Position numbers and translations under genes: made by a program
Notes under the pieces: generated by a model
The model's input: the letters and a program-made list of their open reading frames with translations, nothing else
Databases searched by the model: none
What the model was told of the DNA's origin: nothing
Shown: positions 8,137 to 16,038 of the stretch, in pieces
Layout of the letters: the number at the start of each line of letters is the position of its first letter
Numbering within the stretch: the first letter of the stretch is position 1
Assembly (NCBI RefSeq): GCF_014191255.1
Contig: NZ_JACHWH010000001.1
Span: forward strand, 124,001 to 188,000
DNA length: 64,000 nucleotides
Source of the DNA: Amycolatopsis bartoniae
GTDB lineage: Bacteria > Actinomycetota > Actinomycetes > Mycobacteriales > Pseudonocardiaceae
Direction of reading: 5' to 3'

Positions 8137-8790
8137 GTGACCGAAGACGTGAAATCCTCGCCGCCCCGGTCCCGGCGCCTGCCCAGGGCCGTGCGGGAAC
8201 GGCAGATCCTCGACGCCGCCGTGGAGGTCTTCTCCCGCCACGGCTACCACTCCGCGTCGATGGACGAGATCTCCGAGGTCGCGGGCGTCTCGAAACCGAT
8301 GATCTACTCCTATCTGGGCGCCAAGGAGGACCTGTTCGCCAAGTGCATCCGCCGCGAAGCCGCCCGGATGCTCGAAGCCGTGCGCCAGGGGGTGCGCTCG
8401 GAGCTGCCGCCGGACATGCAGCTGTGGCACGGCCTGCGCGCGTTCTACCGCTTCGTCGCCGAGTACCGCGACTCCTGGACGGTCCTGCACCGTCAGGCGC
8501 TCACCGTCGGCGGGCAGTTCGCCGGCGAGGTGAACCTGTTGCGCAGCAGGGCGATCGACATGGTCTCCGCCCTCGTCGTCACCGCGGGCACGAAGAAGGG
8601 GCTCGGCCAGGTGGCCGAGTTCTCCGGGCCCGCGCTCGCCGTCTCCCTCGTCGGCGCCGCGGAGTCGCTCGCCGACTGGTGGCTCGACCACTCCGACGTG
8701 TCCGACGGTGTCCTCGCGTCGTGGCTGATGAACCTCGTGTGGATGGGGTTCAACGACCTCATCGAGGGCGACGTGTGGCAGCCGCGGTGA
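8137..8790 (+). CDS. TetR-family regulator of the lipid module
   Basis: A 217-residue regulator. The helix-turn-helix at about residues 22-65 ('ILDAAVEVFSRHGYHSASMDEISEVAGVSKPMIYSYLGAKEDLF') is followed by a ligand-binding domain with 'WTVLHRQALTVGG'. The position beside htdX-fabG4-fadA2 matches the Rv0238 region of M. tuberculosis. A TAGCTT hexamer at 8125-8130 ends 6 nt before the GTG, so the mRNA is probably leaderless. The last 32 bp overlap the convergent htdX. It may act at the palindrome 10979-10994, but this is inference. Confidence 0.9.
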   Translation: MTEDVKSSPPRSRRLPRAVRERQILDAAVEVFSRHGYHSASMDEISEVAGVSKPMIYSYLGAKEDLFAKCIRREAARMLEAVRQGVRSELPPDMQLWHGLRAFYRFVAEYRDSWTVLHRQALTVGGQFAGEVNLLRSRAIDMVSALVVTAGTKKGLGQVAEFSGPALAVSLVGAAESLADWWLDHSDVSDGVLASWLMNLVWMGFNDLIEGDVWQPR

Positions 8791-9610
8791 TCGTGCCTTC
8801 CAGGTGGGGCTTGGGTTTCCGCGCGTTCCACAGCTCGAAGGCCCAGCCCTCATCCGTCTGCCACGACGTGAACGCGACCTTCGCGGGCAACAGCACGGGC
8901 AGCTTGAACCGCACGTCCACCGTGTAGGCGTCGGGGAGCCTGCCCTCGAACGCGGCGAGCGCGCGGGCCTTGGTCCACATGCCGTGCGCGATCGCCGAGG
9001 GGAAGCCGAACAGCCTCGCCGTCAGCGGGTGCAGGTGGATCGGGTTGCGGTCGCCGGAAACCTCGGCGTACCGGCGGCCGATGTCACCCGGCACCCGCCA
9101 GATCGCGTTCGGCGCCGGCGCGGTGAGCTGCCTGCTCTGCGAAGACCCGGAACCGCCACCGCGCCGCAGGTACGTCGACACCTCGCTCCACACCACACCG
9201 TCCGATGTGGACAGTTCGCTGAGCACGTCGAACTGGCGGCCCTTCTCGTGTGGCCGGAGGTTCTCCGCGCGCACCCGCACCGTGACCGGCTCGCCGAGGC
9301 GCACCGGACGGTGCTGGGTGATCCGGTTCGCCACGTGCACCATGCCCAGCAACGGGAACGGGAAGTCCGGCTGCGTCATCAGCGCCATCTGCAACGGGAA
9401 CGCGAGCATGTGCGGATAGGTCGCGGGCAGCTCGTCGCCCAGCGGGAAGCCGCACACGTGGTTGTACTCGGCCACGTGCCGCGGGTCGATCTCGACGGCC
9501 GAACGCACGTATTCGGTGTCCGGCAACGACTTTCCCTCGGCGGAGGGGAGCAGCGCCTTCGCGTACAGCGGCGCGAGCCGGGGCGCGGAGTGCAGTTCCT
9601 TCGTCGCCAT
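8759..9610 (-). CDS. htdX: MaoC/HtdX-like (3R)-hydroxyacyl thioester dehydratase
   Basis: A 283-residue double-hotdog dehydratase. The C-terminal half carries the hydratase-2 motif 'YAEVSGDRNPIHLHPLTARLFGF' (catalytic Asp/His) at about 190-212, followed by 'AIAHGMW'. The N-terminal half is a degenerate hotdog. It should dehydrate 3-hydroxyacyl-CoA or -ACP in fatty acid metabolism. ATG at 9610 overlaps the fabG4 stop (TGATG), so the two are translationally coupled. The synteny with mycobacterial htdX-fabG4-fadA2 supports the name. Confidence 0.88.
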   Translation of the reverse strand: MATKELHSAPRLAPLYAKALLPSAEGKSLPDTEYVRSAVEIDPRHVAEYNHVCGFPLGDELPATYPHMLAFPLQMALMTQPDFPFPLLGMVHVANRITQHRPVRLGEPVTVRVRAENLRPHEKGRQFDVLSELSTSDGVVWSEVSTYLRRGGGSGSSQSRQLTAPAPNAIWRVPGDIGRRYAEVSGDRNPIHLHPLTARLFGFPSAIAHGMWTKARALAAFEGRLPDAYTVDVRFKLPVLLPAKVAFTSWQTDEGWAFELWNARKPKPHLEGTITAAATRRPR

Positions 9611-10953
9611 CACGCCCCCAGCAGTGCCTGGCCGCACACGCGGACCACGTTGCCGTTCACCGCGGCGGACGCCGGGTTCGCGAACCAGGCGATGGTTTCC
9701 GCGACGTCCACCGGCAGCCCGCCCTGGCCGAGGCTGGACAGCCGCCGCCCGGCCTCGCGGATGAACAGCGGGATCGCGGCCGTCATCTGCGTCTCGATGA
9801 ACCCGGGCGCGACGGCGTTGATCGTGCCGCCGTACTCGGCGAGCTTCGGCGCGGAGTCGTTGACCATCCCGATCACGCCGGCCTTGCTGGTGGCGTAGTT
9901 GGTCTGCCCGACGTTGCCCGCGATCCCGGCCATCGACGAAACCCCGATGATGCGGCCGTTCTTGCGCAGCACCTTGTCCGCGAGCAGCTTGTCGTTCACG
10001 GCGAGCTGGGCGGCGAGGTTCACGGTGAGCACCGCGTCCCAGGCGCCTTCGGTGAGGTTGCCGAGCGTCTTGTCGCGGGTGATGCCCGCGTTGTGCACGA
10101 CGATGTCGACGCCGTCGTGGCGCTCCTTGAGGTAGCTCGCGAGCTTCTCCGGCGCGTCGGCGGCGGTGATGTCGAGCTGCAGCGCCGAGCCGCCGATCCG
10201 GTTGGCCACGGCGGAGAGATCCGCACCCTGCGCGGGGATGTCCAGCGCGACCACGTGCGCGCCGTCGCGCGCGAACACCTCGGCGATGGAGGCACCGATC
10301 CCGCGCGAGGCACCGGTGACCAGCGCGACCTTGCCCGCCAACGGCTTTTCCCAGCTCTCCGGCCGGGGCACCTCCGGAATCCCTTCGGTGCCGACGCGGA
10401 CGACCTGCCCGTCGACGAACGCGGACTTCGCCGACAACAGGAACCGCAGCGTCGACTCGGCGGCCTCCTCCGCGCCCGGCGCGACGTAGACCAGCTGCAC
10501 GGTGGCGCCGCGCTTGAGCTCCTTGCCCACCGACCGGGTGAAGCCTTCGAGCGCCCGCTGGGCGATGCGCTCGCGACCCTCGACCAGCTCCGGCGGCGTG
10601 CCGAGCACGAGGACGCGGCCGGACGCGCCGACCTTGCGGATCACCGGGTGGAAGAACAGGTACAGCTCACGCAGCTGCTTCGGGTCGGTGATGCCCGTGG
10701 CGTCGAAGACGAGCGCGCCGTAGCGCTGGTCGTCCACCGGCTCGGTCAGCACGTCGATCCCCGCGTCGGCCAGCTGGATCTTGACGGTCTTCTCCAGTCG
10801 TCCGCCGGGCGCGGCGCCGAAAAGTGCGGGACCATCGAGGGGAGCCTGTCCCGGCTGGTAGCGGCGCAGCACGGCGGGACTGGGCAGGCCGAGCTTCGGC
10901 ACCAGGAACTTCCCGACGGGGGACTTGGTGAACTGCTGATAGCGGTCGGCCAT
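9610..10953 (-). CDS. fabG4: FabG4-type 3-oxoacyl-(ACP/CoA) reductase
   Basis: A 447-residue high-molecular-weight FabG. About 200 N-terminal residues form the extra Rossmann/flavodoxin-like domain of FabG4; a classical SDR domain follows with cofactor motif 'VTGASRGIGASIAE', 'HNAGITRD' and catalytic Ser...'YATSK' (Tyr-x3-Lys). It reduces 3-oxoacyl thioesters, by family usually NADH-dependent. ATG at 10953 is chosen because AAGGAGG lies 6-7 nt upstream. It is divergent from fadA2 across an 85-bp region holding a perfect palindrome, and coupled to htdX downstream. Confidence 0.92.
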   Translation of the reverse strand: MADRYQQFTKSPVGKFLVPKLGLPSPAVLRRYQPGQAPLDGPALFGAAPGGRLEKTVKIQLADAGIDVLTEPVDDQRYGALVFDATGITDPKQLRELYLFFHPVIRKVGASGRVLVLGTPPELVEGRERIAQRALEGFTRSVGKELKRGATVQLVYVAPGAEEAAESTLRFLLSAKSAFVDGQVVRVGTEGIPEVPRPESWEKPLAGKVALVTGASRGIGASIAEVFARDGAHVVALDIPAQGADLSAVANRIGGSALQLDITAADAPEKLASYLKERHDGVDIVVHNAGITRDKTLGNLTEGAWDAVLTVNLAAQLAVNDKLLADKVLRKNGRIIGVSSMAGIAGNVGQTNYATSKAGVIGMVNDSAPKLAEYGGTINAVAPGFIETQMTAAIPLFIREAGRRLSSLGQGGLPVDVAETIAWFANPASAAVNGNVVRVCGQALLGA

Positions 10954-10978
10954 CAGGCCCTCCTTGCGTCGCACACAA

Positions 10979-10994
10979 CCTACTCATGAGTAGG
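10979..10994. promoter_or_regulatory. Perfect 16-bp palindrome between fabG4 and fadA2
   Basis: CCTACTCATGAGTAGG is its own reverse complement. It sits in the divergent region, 26 bp from the fabG4 start and 45 bp from fadA2, immediately before a TACACT hexamer (10996-11001) that could be the fadA2 -10. The position fits a shared operator for a lipid-responsive TetR. Confidence 0.75.
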
Positions 10995-11038
10995 TTACAC
11001 TGTTTCCAGCGTTCCACCATCCGCGCGGGAGGAAACCC

Positions 11039-12310
11039 ATGGACGTCCGCAAGGTCGCGATTCTCGGCGGCAACCGTATCCCGTTCGCGCGCTCGAACGG
11101 CCCCTACGCCAGTGCGTCCAACCAGGACATGCTGACCGCGGCCATCGACGGGCTGGTCAGCCGGTTCTCGCTGCAGGGCGAGCGGCTGGGCGAGGTCGCC
11201 GCGGGCGCGGTGCTCAAGCACGCACGCGACTTCAACCTGGCGCGCGAGGCCGTGCTCGGCAGCAAGCTCTCGCCCGAGACCCCTGCCTCCGACGTGCAGA
11301 TGGCCTGCGGCACGGGGTTGCAGGCGATCGTCAACGTCGCCAACAAGATCGCGCTCGGCCAGCTGGACTCGGCCATCGCCGGCGGTGTGGACACCACGTC
11401 GGACGCGCCGCTCGCGGTGAACGACGACCTGCGCCGCATCCTGGTCCGGGTCAACTCGGCCAAGTCGCTCGGCGAGCGGCTGCGCCTGCTCACGAAGATC
11501 CGGCCGGGCCAGATCGTGCCGGAGATCCCCCGCAACGCCGAGCCGCGCACCGGCCTGTCGATGGGCGAGCACGCGGCGCTGACGGCCAAGGAGTGGGAGA
11601 TCTCCCGGGAGGCGCAGGACGAGCTGGCCGCGACGAGCCACCAGCGCCTGGCCGCGGCGTACGAGCGCGGGTTCTTCGACGACCTGATGACGCCGTTCCT
11701 GAAGCTGACCCGCGACCAGAACCTGCGCCCGGACTCGACGCCGGAGAAGCTGGCCAAGCTCAAGCCCGTGTTCGGCGGCCCGGACGGCACGATGACCGCG
11801 GCGAACTCGACCCCGCTCACCGACGGCGCCTCGACGGTGCTGCTGGCCAGCGAGGAGTGGGCGAAGGCGCACAAGCTGCCGGTGCTGGCGTACCTGACGT
11901 TCGCCGAGACCGCGGCGGTGGACTACGTGCACGGCCGCGAAGGGCTGCTGATGGCGCCGGCGTACGCCGTGCCGCGGATGCTCGCGAAGGCCGGGCTCAC
12001 GCTGCAGGACTTCGACTTCTACGAGATCCACGAGGCGTTCGCGTCGCAGGTGCTCGCGACGCTGAAGGCCTGGGAGGGCAAGGGTTTCGCGAAGGAGAAG
12101 CTGGGGCTGGACGAGCCGCTCGGGTCGATCGACCGCGCGAAGCTGAACGTGAACGGCTCCTCCCTGGCGGCGGGCCACCCCTTCGCGGCCACCGGCGGGC
12201 GGATCGTCGCCACGCTGGCGAAGCTCCTGCACGAGAAGGGCTCCGGCCGCGGGCTCATCTCGATCTGCGCCGCCGGCGGCCAGGGCGTCACCGCAATCCT
12301 GGAGAAGTAG
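11039..12310 (+). CDS. fadA2: Acetyl-CoA acetyltransferase / thiolase (FadA2-like)
   Basis: A 423-residue thiolase. The nucleophilic Cys lies in 'DVQMACGTGLQAI' (about residue 90); the C-terminal motifs are 'YEIHEAFASQ', 'NVNGSSLAAGHPFAATGGR' and 'ISICAAGGQG', giving the His and second Cys of the active site. It cleaves or forms acetoacetyl/3-ketoacyl-CoA, in line with beta-oxidation and the neighbouring fabG4/htdX. GGGAGGAAA precedes the ATG. It is divergent from fabG4 and likely shares the palindromic operator. Confidence 0.92.
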   Translation: MDVRKVAILGGNRIPFARSNGPYASASNQDMLTAAIDGLVSRFSLQGERLGEVAAGAVLKHARDFNLAREAVLGSKLSPETPASDVQMACGTGLQAIVNVANKIALGQLDSAIAGGVDTTSDAPLAVNDDLRRILVRVNSAKSLGERLRLLTKIRPGQIVPEIPRNAEPRTGLSMGEHAALTAKEWEISREAQDELAATSHQRLAAAYERGFFDDLMTPFLKLTRDQNLRPDSTPEKLAKLKPVFGGPDGTMTAANSTPLTDGASTVLLASEEWAKAHKLPVLAYLTFAETAAVDYVHGREGLLMAPAYAVPRMLAKAGLTLQDFDFYEIHEAFASQVLATLKAWEGKGFAKEKLGLDEPLGSIDRAKLNVNGSSLAAGHPFAATGGRIVATLAKLLHEKGSGRGLISICAAGGQGVTAILEK

Positions 12311-12320
12311 GCGTCAAAGG

Positions 12321-12356
12321 GCGGCGGTGCCGGTCGACGACAACCGGCACCGCCGC
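12321..12356. terminator. Bidirectional terminator hairpin between convergent fadA2 and doxX
   Basis: A perfect 14-bp stem (12321-12334 with 12343-12356) with an 8-nt loop lies between the two convergent stops. It has no T-tract, which is common in high-GC actinomycetes. Confidence 0.7.
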
Positions 12357-12368
12357 TTGAAAATGTCG

Positions 12369-12905
12369 TCACACCGGCAGGACGTCGCGGGCAGCGCCTG
12401 CCGTGTTGGCCACCTGCTTGCGGGCCGCGCCCGCCGTGCTGGACACCTGCTTCGAGGTCTTCGCGGCGGCGCGGCGGGCCCGCCAGCCCAGTGAGGGTTT
12501 GCCCTCCGTGTCCGCGGCGGCGATCAGCAGGCCGCCGACGAGGCCGACGTTCTTCAGGAAGTGGATGATCTGCTCCTGCTTGTCGGCGTCCTTGGCCTCC
12601 CAGAACGCGTGCCCCGCCGCCGTGGTCGGCACGAGGCTCCCGACCAGCGCGAGCGACGACAGGCGCGGGAACTTGCCGAACGCGAGCGCCGTGCCCGCGA
12701 CGATCTTCACGCCCGCGTCGATCTTGACGAGCGTCACCGGGTCGGTGGGCACCTGGTCGGGCAGCTTGTCCTGCTGCTGCCCGACCGTCTTGTCGAGCAG
12801 CGGTTTCGCCACCTCGGCGTGCCCTTCCGCGTGACGCAGGGCGTTGATGCCGCCGTAGATGAAGATGGACGCCAGCATGGGACGGGCCAGTCGACGCAGA
12901 ATCAC
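12369..12905 (-). CDS. DoxX-family membrane protein
   Basis: A 178-residue protein with about four hydrophobic helices. 'RPMLASIFIYGGINALRHAEGHAE' at the N-terminus is the DoxX signature, and the C-terminal 45 residues are Ala/Lys/Arg-rich and probably cytoplasmic, with two imperfect 'STAGAARKQVANTAGAA' repeats. GTG at 12905 is chosen because GGAAGG lies 8 nt upstream; a longer form from 12968 would run into the repeat array. DoxX proteins in actinobacteria take part in redox/thiol homeostasis complexes, but nothing nearby ties this copy to one. Confidence 0.8.
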   Translation of the reverse strand: MILRRLARPMLASIFIYGGINALRHAEGHAEVAKPLLDKTVGQQQDKLPDQVPTDPVTLVKIDAGVKIVAGTALAFGKFPRLSSLALVGSLVPTTAAGHAFWEAKDADKQEQIIHFLKNVGLVGGLLIAAADTEGKPSLGWRARRAAAKTSKQVSSTAGAARKQVANTAGAARDVLPV

Positions 12906-12950
12906 GGTCGTCGCCTTCCTAGGTTGCCTTCTCGATGCGCCGGAAGTACC

Positions 12951-13020
12951 CACTAGCGTCCTCTTCAATGCTCTAGCGCTTTATCGCACACACGCTAGAG
13001 AACGCTAGAGAGCCCTAGCG
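12951..13020. repeat. Phased CTAG-octamer array upstream of the AAA+ ATPase gene
   Basis: Octamers related to CTCTAGCG or its complement CGCTAGAG lie at 12951 (CACTAGCG), 12971 (CTCTAGCG), 12993 (CGCTAGAG), 13003 (CGCTAGAG) and 13013 (CCCTAGCG). Start-to-start steps are 20, 22, 10 and 10 bp, so the copies fall on nearly the same DNA face. A further CTAG is at 13061, and a perfect 12-bp palindrome GATACCGGTATC is at 13028-13039. CTAG is otherwise rare in DNA of this composition. Two more octamers lie after the gene at 14301-14320. Confidence 0.75.
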
Positions 13021-13086
13021 ACACGCCGATACCGGTATCTCGGCAAATATCAGGTCAGTCCTAGAAAGCCCGATAGCGTCGTAGGG

Positions 13087-14283
13087 ATGGATCCCATCCG
13101 CAACCCCTTCGCGCCGGGGGCCGGGCAGCGGCCGCCCGAGCTGGCCGGCCGGGAACGCGAGCTGACCGCCTTCGAGGTGGTGCTGCAGCGCGTCGCGCGG
13201 GGGCGGCCCGAGCGGAGCCTGATCCTCACCGGCCTGCGGGGTGTCGGGAAGACCGTGTTGCTGGGCGAGCTGCGTTCCATGGCGGTCAAGCACGGCTGGG
13301 GCGCGGGCAAGATCGAGGCCCGGCCGGACGCCGAACTGCGGCGCCCGCTGTCGGCCGCGCTGCACCGCGCGATCCGCGACCTCGCGGTGCGCCACCGCGC
13401 GCCGGACCGCGTCGACCAGGTGCTGGCGGTACTCAAGGCGTTCGCGCTCAAGGCCAGCAAGCCCGACGCGAAGCTGCGTGACCGCTGGCAGCCGGGCATC
13501 GATGTGCCCGCCGCACAGGGCCGGGCGGACTCCGGCGACATCGAGATCGACCTGGTCGAGTTGTTCACCGACGTCGCCGAGCTGGCCGCGGACGTCGGCA
13601 CCGGCGCGGTGATCCTGATCGACGAGATGCAGGACCTCAAGGCGGCCGACGTGTCGGCACTGTGCGCGGCGTGCCACGAGCTTTCGCAGTCCGGCGCGCC
13701 CCTCGTAGTGGTCGGCGCCGGGCTGCCGCACGTGCCCGCGGTGCTGTCGGCGTCGAAGTCGTATTCCGAGCGGCTGTTCCGCTACGCCCGCATCGACCGG
13801 CTCGACCGGGACGACGCCGACCGCGCGGTGATGGCTCCCATCGAACGCGAGGAAGCCGGGATCGAGCCAGAGGCGCTGGATGCCCTGTTCGACGCGTCCG
13901 GCGGCTACCCGTACTTCATTCAGGCGTACGCGAAGGCGGCGTGGGACGCCGCGCCCGCGGACCCGATCACGGTGAAGGACGTGCAGGTCGCCGCCCCCGA
14001 GGCCGAGCAGGAGCTGGCCGTCGGGTTCTTCGGCTCCCGCTACGAGCGCGCGACTCCCGCCGAGCGCGAGTACCTGCTGGCCATGGCGGAGCTGACGCAG
14101 GGCCGCGACGAGGGCGCGGGCACCTCGGACATCGCCGTCTACCTGGGCCGCAAGCCGTCTTCGCTGTCGCCGGCGCGGGACAGCCTGATGAAGAAGGGCC
14201 TGGTCTACTCCGCCGAGCGCGGGCTGATCGCCTTCACCGTGCCGCACTTCGGGCACTACCTGCTCAGCCGCAACGAGGATTGA
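13087..14283 (+). CDS. AAA+ ATPase with C-terminal winged helix (Orc1/Cdc6-like)
   Basis: A 398-residue protein: Walker A 'LTGLRGVGKTVLLGEL' at about 47-62, Walker B 'AVILIDEMQDL' near 174-184, a sensor-like 'VVVGAGLPHVP' segment, and a C-terminal region ('EYLLAMAELTQGRD...AVYLGRKPSSLSPARDSLMKKGLVY') that looks like a winged helix-turn-helix. This is the AAA_16/Orc1-Cdc6-like layout of DNA-binding ATPases of unknown role. TAGCGT at 13074-13079 ends 7 nt before the ATG, so it is probably leaderless. It is flanked on both sides by CGCTAGAG-type octamers, suggesting it or a partner binds them. Confidence 0.8.
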   Translation: MDPIRNPFAPGAGQRPPELAGRERELTAFEVVLQRVARGRPERSLILTGLRGVGKTVLLGELRSMAVKHGWGAGKIEARPDAELRRPLSAALHRAIRDLAVRHRAPDRVDQVLAVLKAFALKASKPDAKLRDRWQPGIDVPAAQGRADSGDIEIDLVELFTDVAELAADVGTGAVILIDEMQDLKAADVSALCAACHELSQSGAPLVVVGAGLPHVPAVLSASKSYSERLFRYARIDRLDRDDADRAVMAPIEREEAGIEPEALDALFDASGGYPYFIQAYAKAAWDAAPADPITVKDVQVAAPEAEQELAVGFFGSRYERATPAEREYLLAMAELTQGRDEGAGTSDIAVYLGRKPSSLSPARDSLMKKGLVYSAERGLIAFTVPHFGHYLLSRNED

Positions 14284-14300
14284 TCGCATCCTCTAAGGGT

Positions 14301-14320
14301 TTCTAGCGTTTCGCCTAGAG
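14301..14320. repeat. Two CTAG octamers downstream of the AAA+ ATPase gene
   Basis: TTCTAGCG (14301-14308) and GCCTAGAG (14313-14320) face each other as an imperfect inverted pair, 18 bp after the ATPase stop. They match the array upstream of the same gene. Confidence 0.65.
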
Positions 14321-14392
14321 ATCGACATCGTCCGCGATATGCGCCTTTCGCCGATGAATCATCGGCAAGTGCGCCACATCACCGGACGATCG

Positions 14393-14422
14393 TTGGCGAG
14401 CTTGTGAAAAAAGGTGCATACT
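14393..14422 (+). promoter_or_regulatory. Promoter of the 49-residue basic protein gene
   Basis: TTGGCG (14393-14398), an 18-bp spacer and CATACT (14417-14422). The leader of about 35 nt includes GAGGGGAT before the ATG. Confidence 0.5.
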
Positions 14423-14463
14423 AGAAGCACAACCACCGGACATCTGAGGGGATGCGAAAACCC

Positions 14464-14613
14464 ATGAGCAACATCGCCGCCAAGCTTCGTGCCCGCCGCG
14501 CGCAGGCCCGGACCCGTCGCGCGGTGAACCGGGCGATCGAGACCGCGGCCAGCCCGACCGTGCGCCAGGAGCTCGTCGCCATCGCGCAGGCGCACCAGGT
14601 GCACATGCGCTGA
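14464..14613 (+). CDS. Small basic protein, 49 residues
   Basis: ATG at 14464 is preceded by GAGGGGAT and a plausible promoter, and the frame closes with TGA at 14611-14613. The product begins MSNIAAKLRARRAQ and is Arg/Ala-rich in its first 25 residues ('RARRAQARTRRAVNRAIE'), then becomes a neutral amphipathic helix. A clear terminator follows, so this is a complete single-gene unit. Function is unknown; the basic helix could bind nucleic acid or membranes. Codon third positions are strongly G/C, as in real genes of the window. Confidence 0.7.
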   Translation: MSNIAAKLRARRAQARTRRAVNRAIETAASPTVRQELVAIAQAHQVHMR

Positions 14614-14679
14614 AGTGATCCAGACCACATAATGGTCTCGGTGTAACGCCGAAGGGAAACCCGGCGATACCCCTTATGA

Positions 14680-14726
14680 CCCCGTGATGCTGGCGGACCC
14701 CCGACCTGGCAGCATCACGGGGTTTT
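14680..14726 (+). terminator. Rho-independent terminator
   Basis: A 13-bp perfect stem (14680-14692 with 14710-14722) followed by TTTT at 14723-14726. It ends the 49-residue protein transcript. Confidence 0.85.
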
Positions 14727-14763
14727 CCATTGCCCGGAACCCCGTTGACGGCCTCGCTACTCT

Positions 14764-14776
14764 TTGACCAAGTCAA
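14764..14776. promoter_or_regulatory. Possible MarR operator
   Basis: TTGAC-CAA-GTCAA, a 5-bp inverted repeat with a 3-bp spacer, lies 20 bp before the start of the MarR-GNAT fusion gene. The size and place fit autoregulation. Confidence 0.45.
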
Positions 14777-14796
14777 CGAAGTGGTTGAGGTGGGCA

Positions 14797-15726
14797 ATGA
14801 ACGATCAGCAGCTGCTGGACCGCGTCGCCCGGGTCCGCGCGTTCAACCGGCTCTACACCGGAGTCATCGGCGTCCTCGACGAGGGGCTCGTCGGCACCGA
14901 GTACTCCCTGAGCGAGGCCCGCGTGCTCTACGAGCTGGAGCAGCAGGGGGTCACCGAGGTGACGGAGCTGCGCCGGCGGCTCGCCCTCGACGCCGGGTAC
15001 GCCAGCCGTCTGCTGGGGAAGCTCGAACAGCGGGGCCTGCTGGTCCGCGAACGCTCCGGCAGCGACGCCCGTCGCCAGGTCATTCGCCTCACCGACGCCG
15101 GCCGCGCCGCGCAGCACTCGCTCGAACAGCGGACCGTCGAGCAGATCGGCGAGCTGCTCGGCCGCTTCACCGACGAGGACCAGCACCGGCTGCTGAAGTC
15201 CATGCAGGCCATCGGCGAGGTCGTCGGCGAACGGAACAGCGACGCCACCATCGTGCTGCGCCCGCCCAGGCCCGGCGACTTCGGCTGGGTCGTGCAGCGC
15301 AACGGCGCCGTGTACGCGCAGGAGTACGGCTGGGACGCGACGTACGAGGCGCTCGTCGCGCGCATCGTCGCGGACTACGTCGAGCACCAGGTGCCCGCGA
15401 AGGAAGCGGCGTGGATCGCCGAGGTCGACGGCGAGCGCGCGGGCTGCGTGTTCTGCGTACGCGGTTCGGACGAGCACACGGCGAAGCTGCGGCTGCTGCT
15501 CGTCGAACCCGCCGCGCGCGGGCGCGGGCTCGGCAAGCGGCTCGTCGCCGAGTGCGTCGCGTTCGCCAAGGCCCACGGGTACCGCGCGATGGAGCTGTGG
15601 ACCAACGACGTACTCACCGCCGCCCGGGTGATCTATGCGAAGGCCGGTTTCCGGCTGGTGGCAAGCGAACCGCACCACAGCTTCGGCGCGGACCTGGTGG
15701 GCGAGACCTGGCGGCTGGAGTGGTGA
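14797..15726 (+). CDS. MarR-type helix-turn-helix / GNAT acetyltransferase fusion
   Basis: A 309-residue fusion. Residues about 1-145 are a MarR winged helix ('LSEARVLYELEQQGVTEVTELRRRLALDAGYASRLLGKLEQRGLLVRE' with wing 'GSDARRQ'). Residues about 150-308 are a GNAT acetyltransferase with the acetyl-CoA loop 'LLVEPAARGRGLGKRLVAECVAFAK' and 'ARVIYAKAGFRLV'. Such fusions are common in actinomycetes and may acetylate small molecules or proteins while regulating transcription; the substrate is unknown. ATG at 14797 gives the standard MarR N-terminus, with GAGGTGGG a few bases upstream. Confidence 0.88.
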   Translation: MNDQQLLDRVARVRAFNRLYTGVIGVLDEGLVGTEYSLSEARVLYELEQQGVTEVTELRRRLALDAGYASRLLGKLEQRGLLVRERSGSDARRQVIRLTDAGRAAQHSLEQRTVEQIGELLGRFTDEDQHRLLKSMQAIGEVVGERNSDATIVLRPPRPGDFGWVVQRNGAVYAQEYGWDATYEALVARIVADYVEHQVPAKEAAWIAEVDGERAGCVFCVRGSDEHTAKLRLLLVEPAARGRGLGKRLVAECVAFAKAHGYRAMELWTNDVLTAARVIYAKAGFRLVASEPHHSFGADLVGETWRLEW

Positions 15727-15727
15727 C

Positions 15728-15982
15728 GTGCTGGTCGTCTCCTGCCCGATCTGCAAGCGCCGGACGCTGCTGGGCGTCGACGAGGTGGAGTTCGTCGACA
15801 ACCTCGCGCCGGGCGTGATCTCGGTGTCGGCCACCTGCCCGCGCGGACATCCGGCGGTGATCCTGACCGGGGATGCGTTCACGCCGCACGAAGACCCGCG
15901 ACGCTGGCAACCCCCGGCGTGGCGACGAGTCACGCGACACTGGTGGACACGCTTCTACCGCGCCTGGCGACCCATCCCGTAG
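15728..15982 (+). CDS. Small zinc-ribbon-like protein with duplicated 3' end
   Basis: An 84-residue protein starting at GTG 15728, one base after the stop of the MarR-GNAT gene. It has a CPIC pair near residue 6 and CPRGH near residue 38, a four-ligand zinc-ribbon pattern, then an Arg/Trp-rich tail ('WRRVTRHWWTRFYRAWRPIP'). Function is unknown. The DNA for the tail is repeated about 160 bp downstream, so the gene lies inside a tandem duplication. It is probably cotranscribed with the fusion gene upstream. Confidence 0.65.
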   Translation: MLVVSCPICKRRTLLGVDEVEFVDNLAPGVISVSATCPRGHPAVILTGDAFTPHEDPRRWQPPAWRRVTRHWWTRFYRAWRPIP

Positions 15983-16003
15983 AACTCCGGATTCGGGCGC
16001 AGC
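15881..16003. repeat. Direct repeat, copy 1 (123 bp)
   Basis: It matches 16042-16164 at an offset of 161 bp with three mismatches. It covers the last third of the zinc-ribbon gene and, on the other strand, a stray copy of the end of the AhpD-like gene. A shared TCCTGACCGG (15861 and 16018) extends the duplicated unit leftwards, with divergence between. Confidence 0.95.
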
Positions 16004-16038
16004 ACCCCGACCCACCATCCTGACCGGCACAGCGCCCC

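Noticed and set aside
12951-13020. CTAG repeats as a CRISPR array
   Set aside because: Repeats are only 8 bp, spacing is 10-22 bp, both orientations occur, and no cas genes are present.
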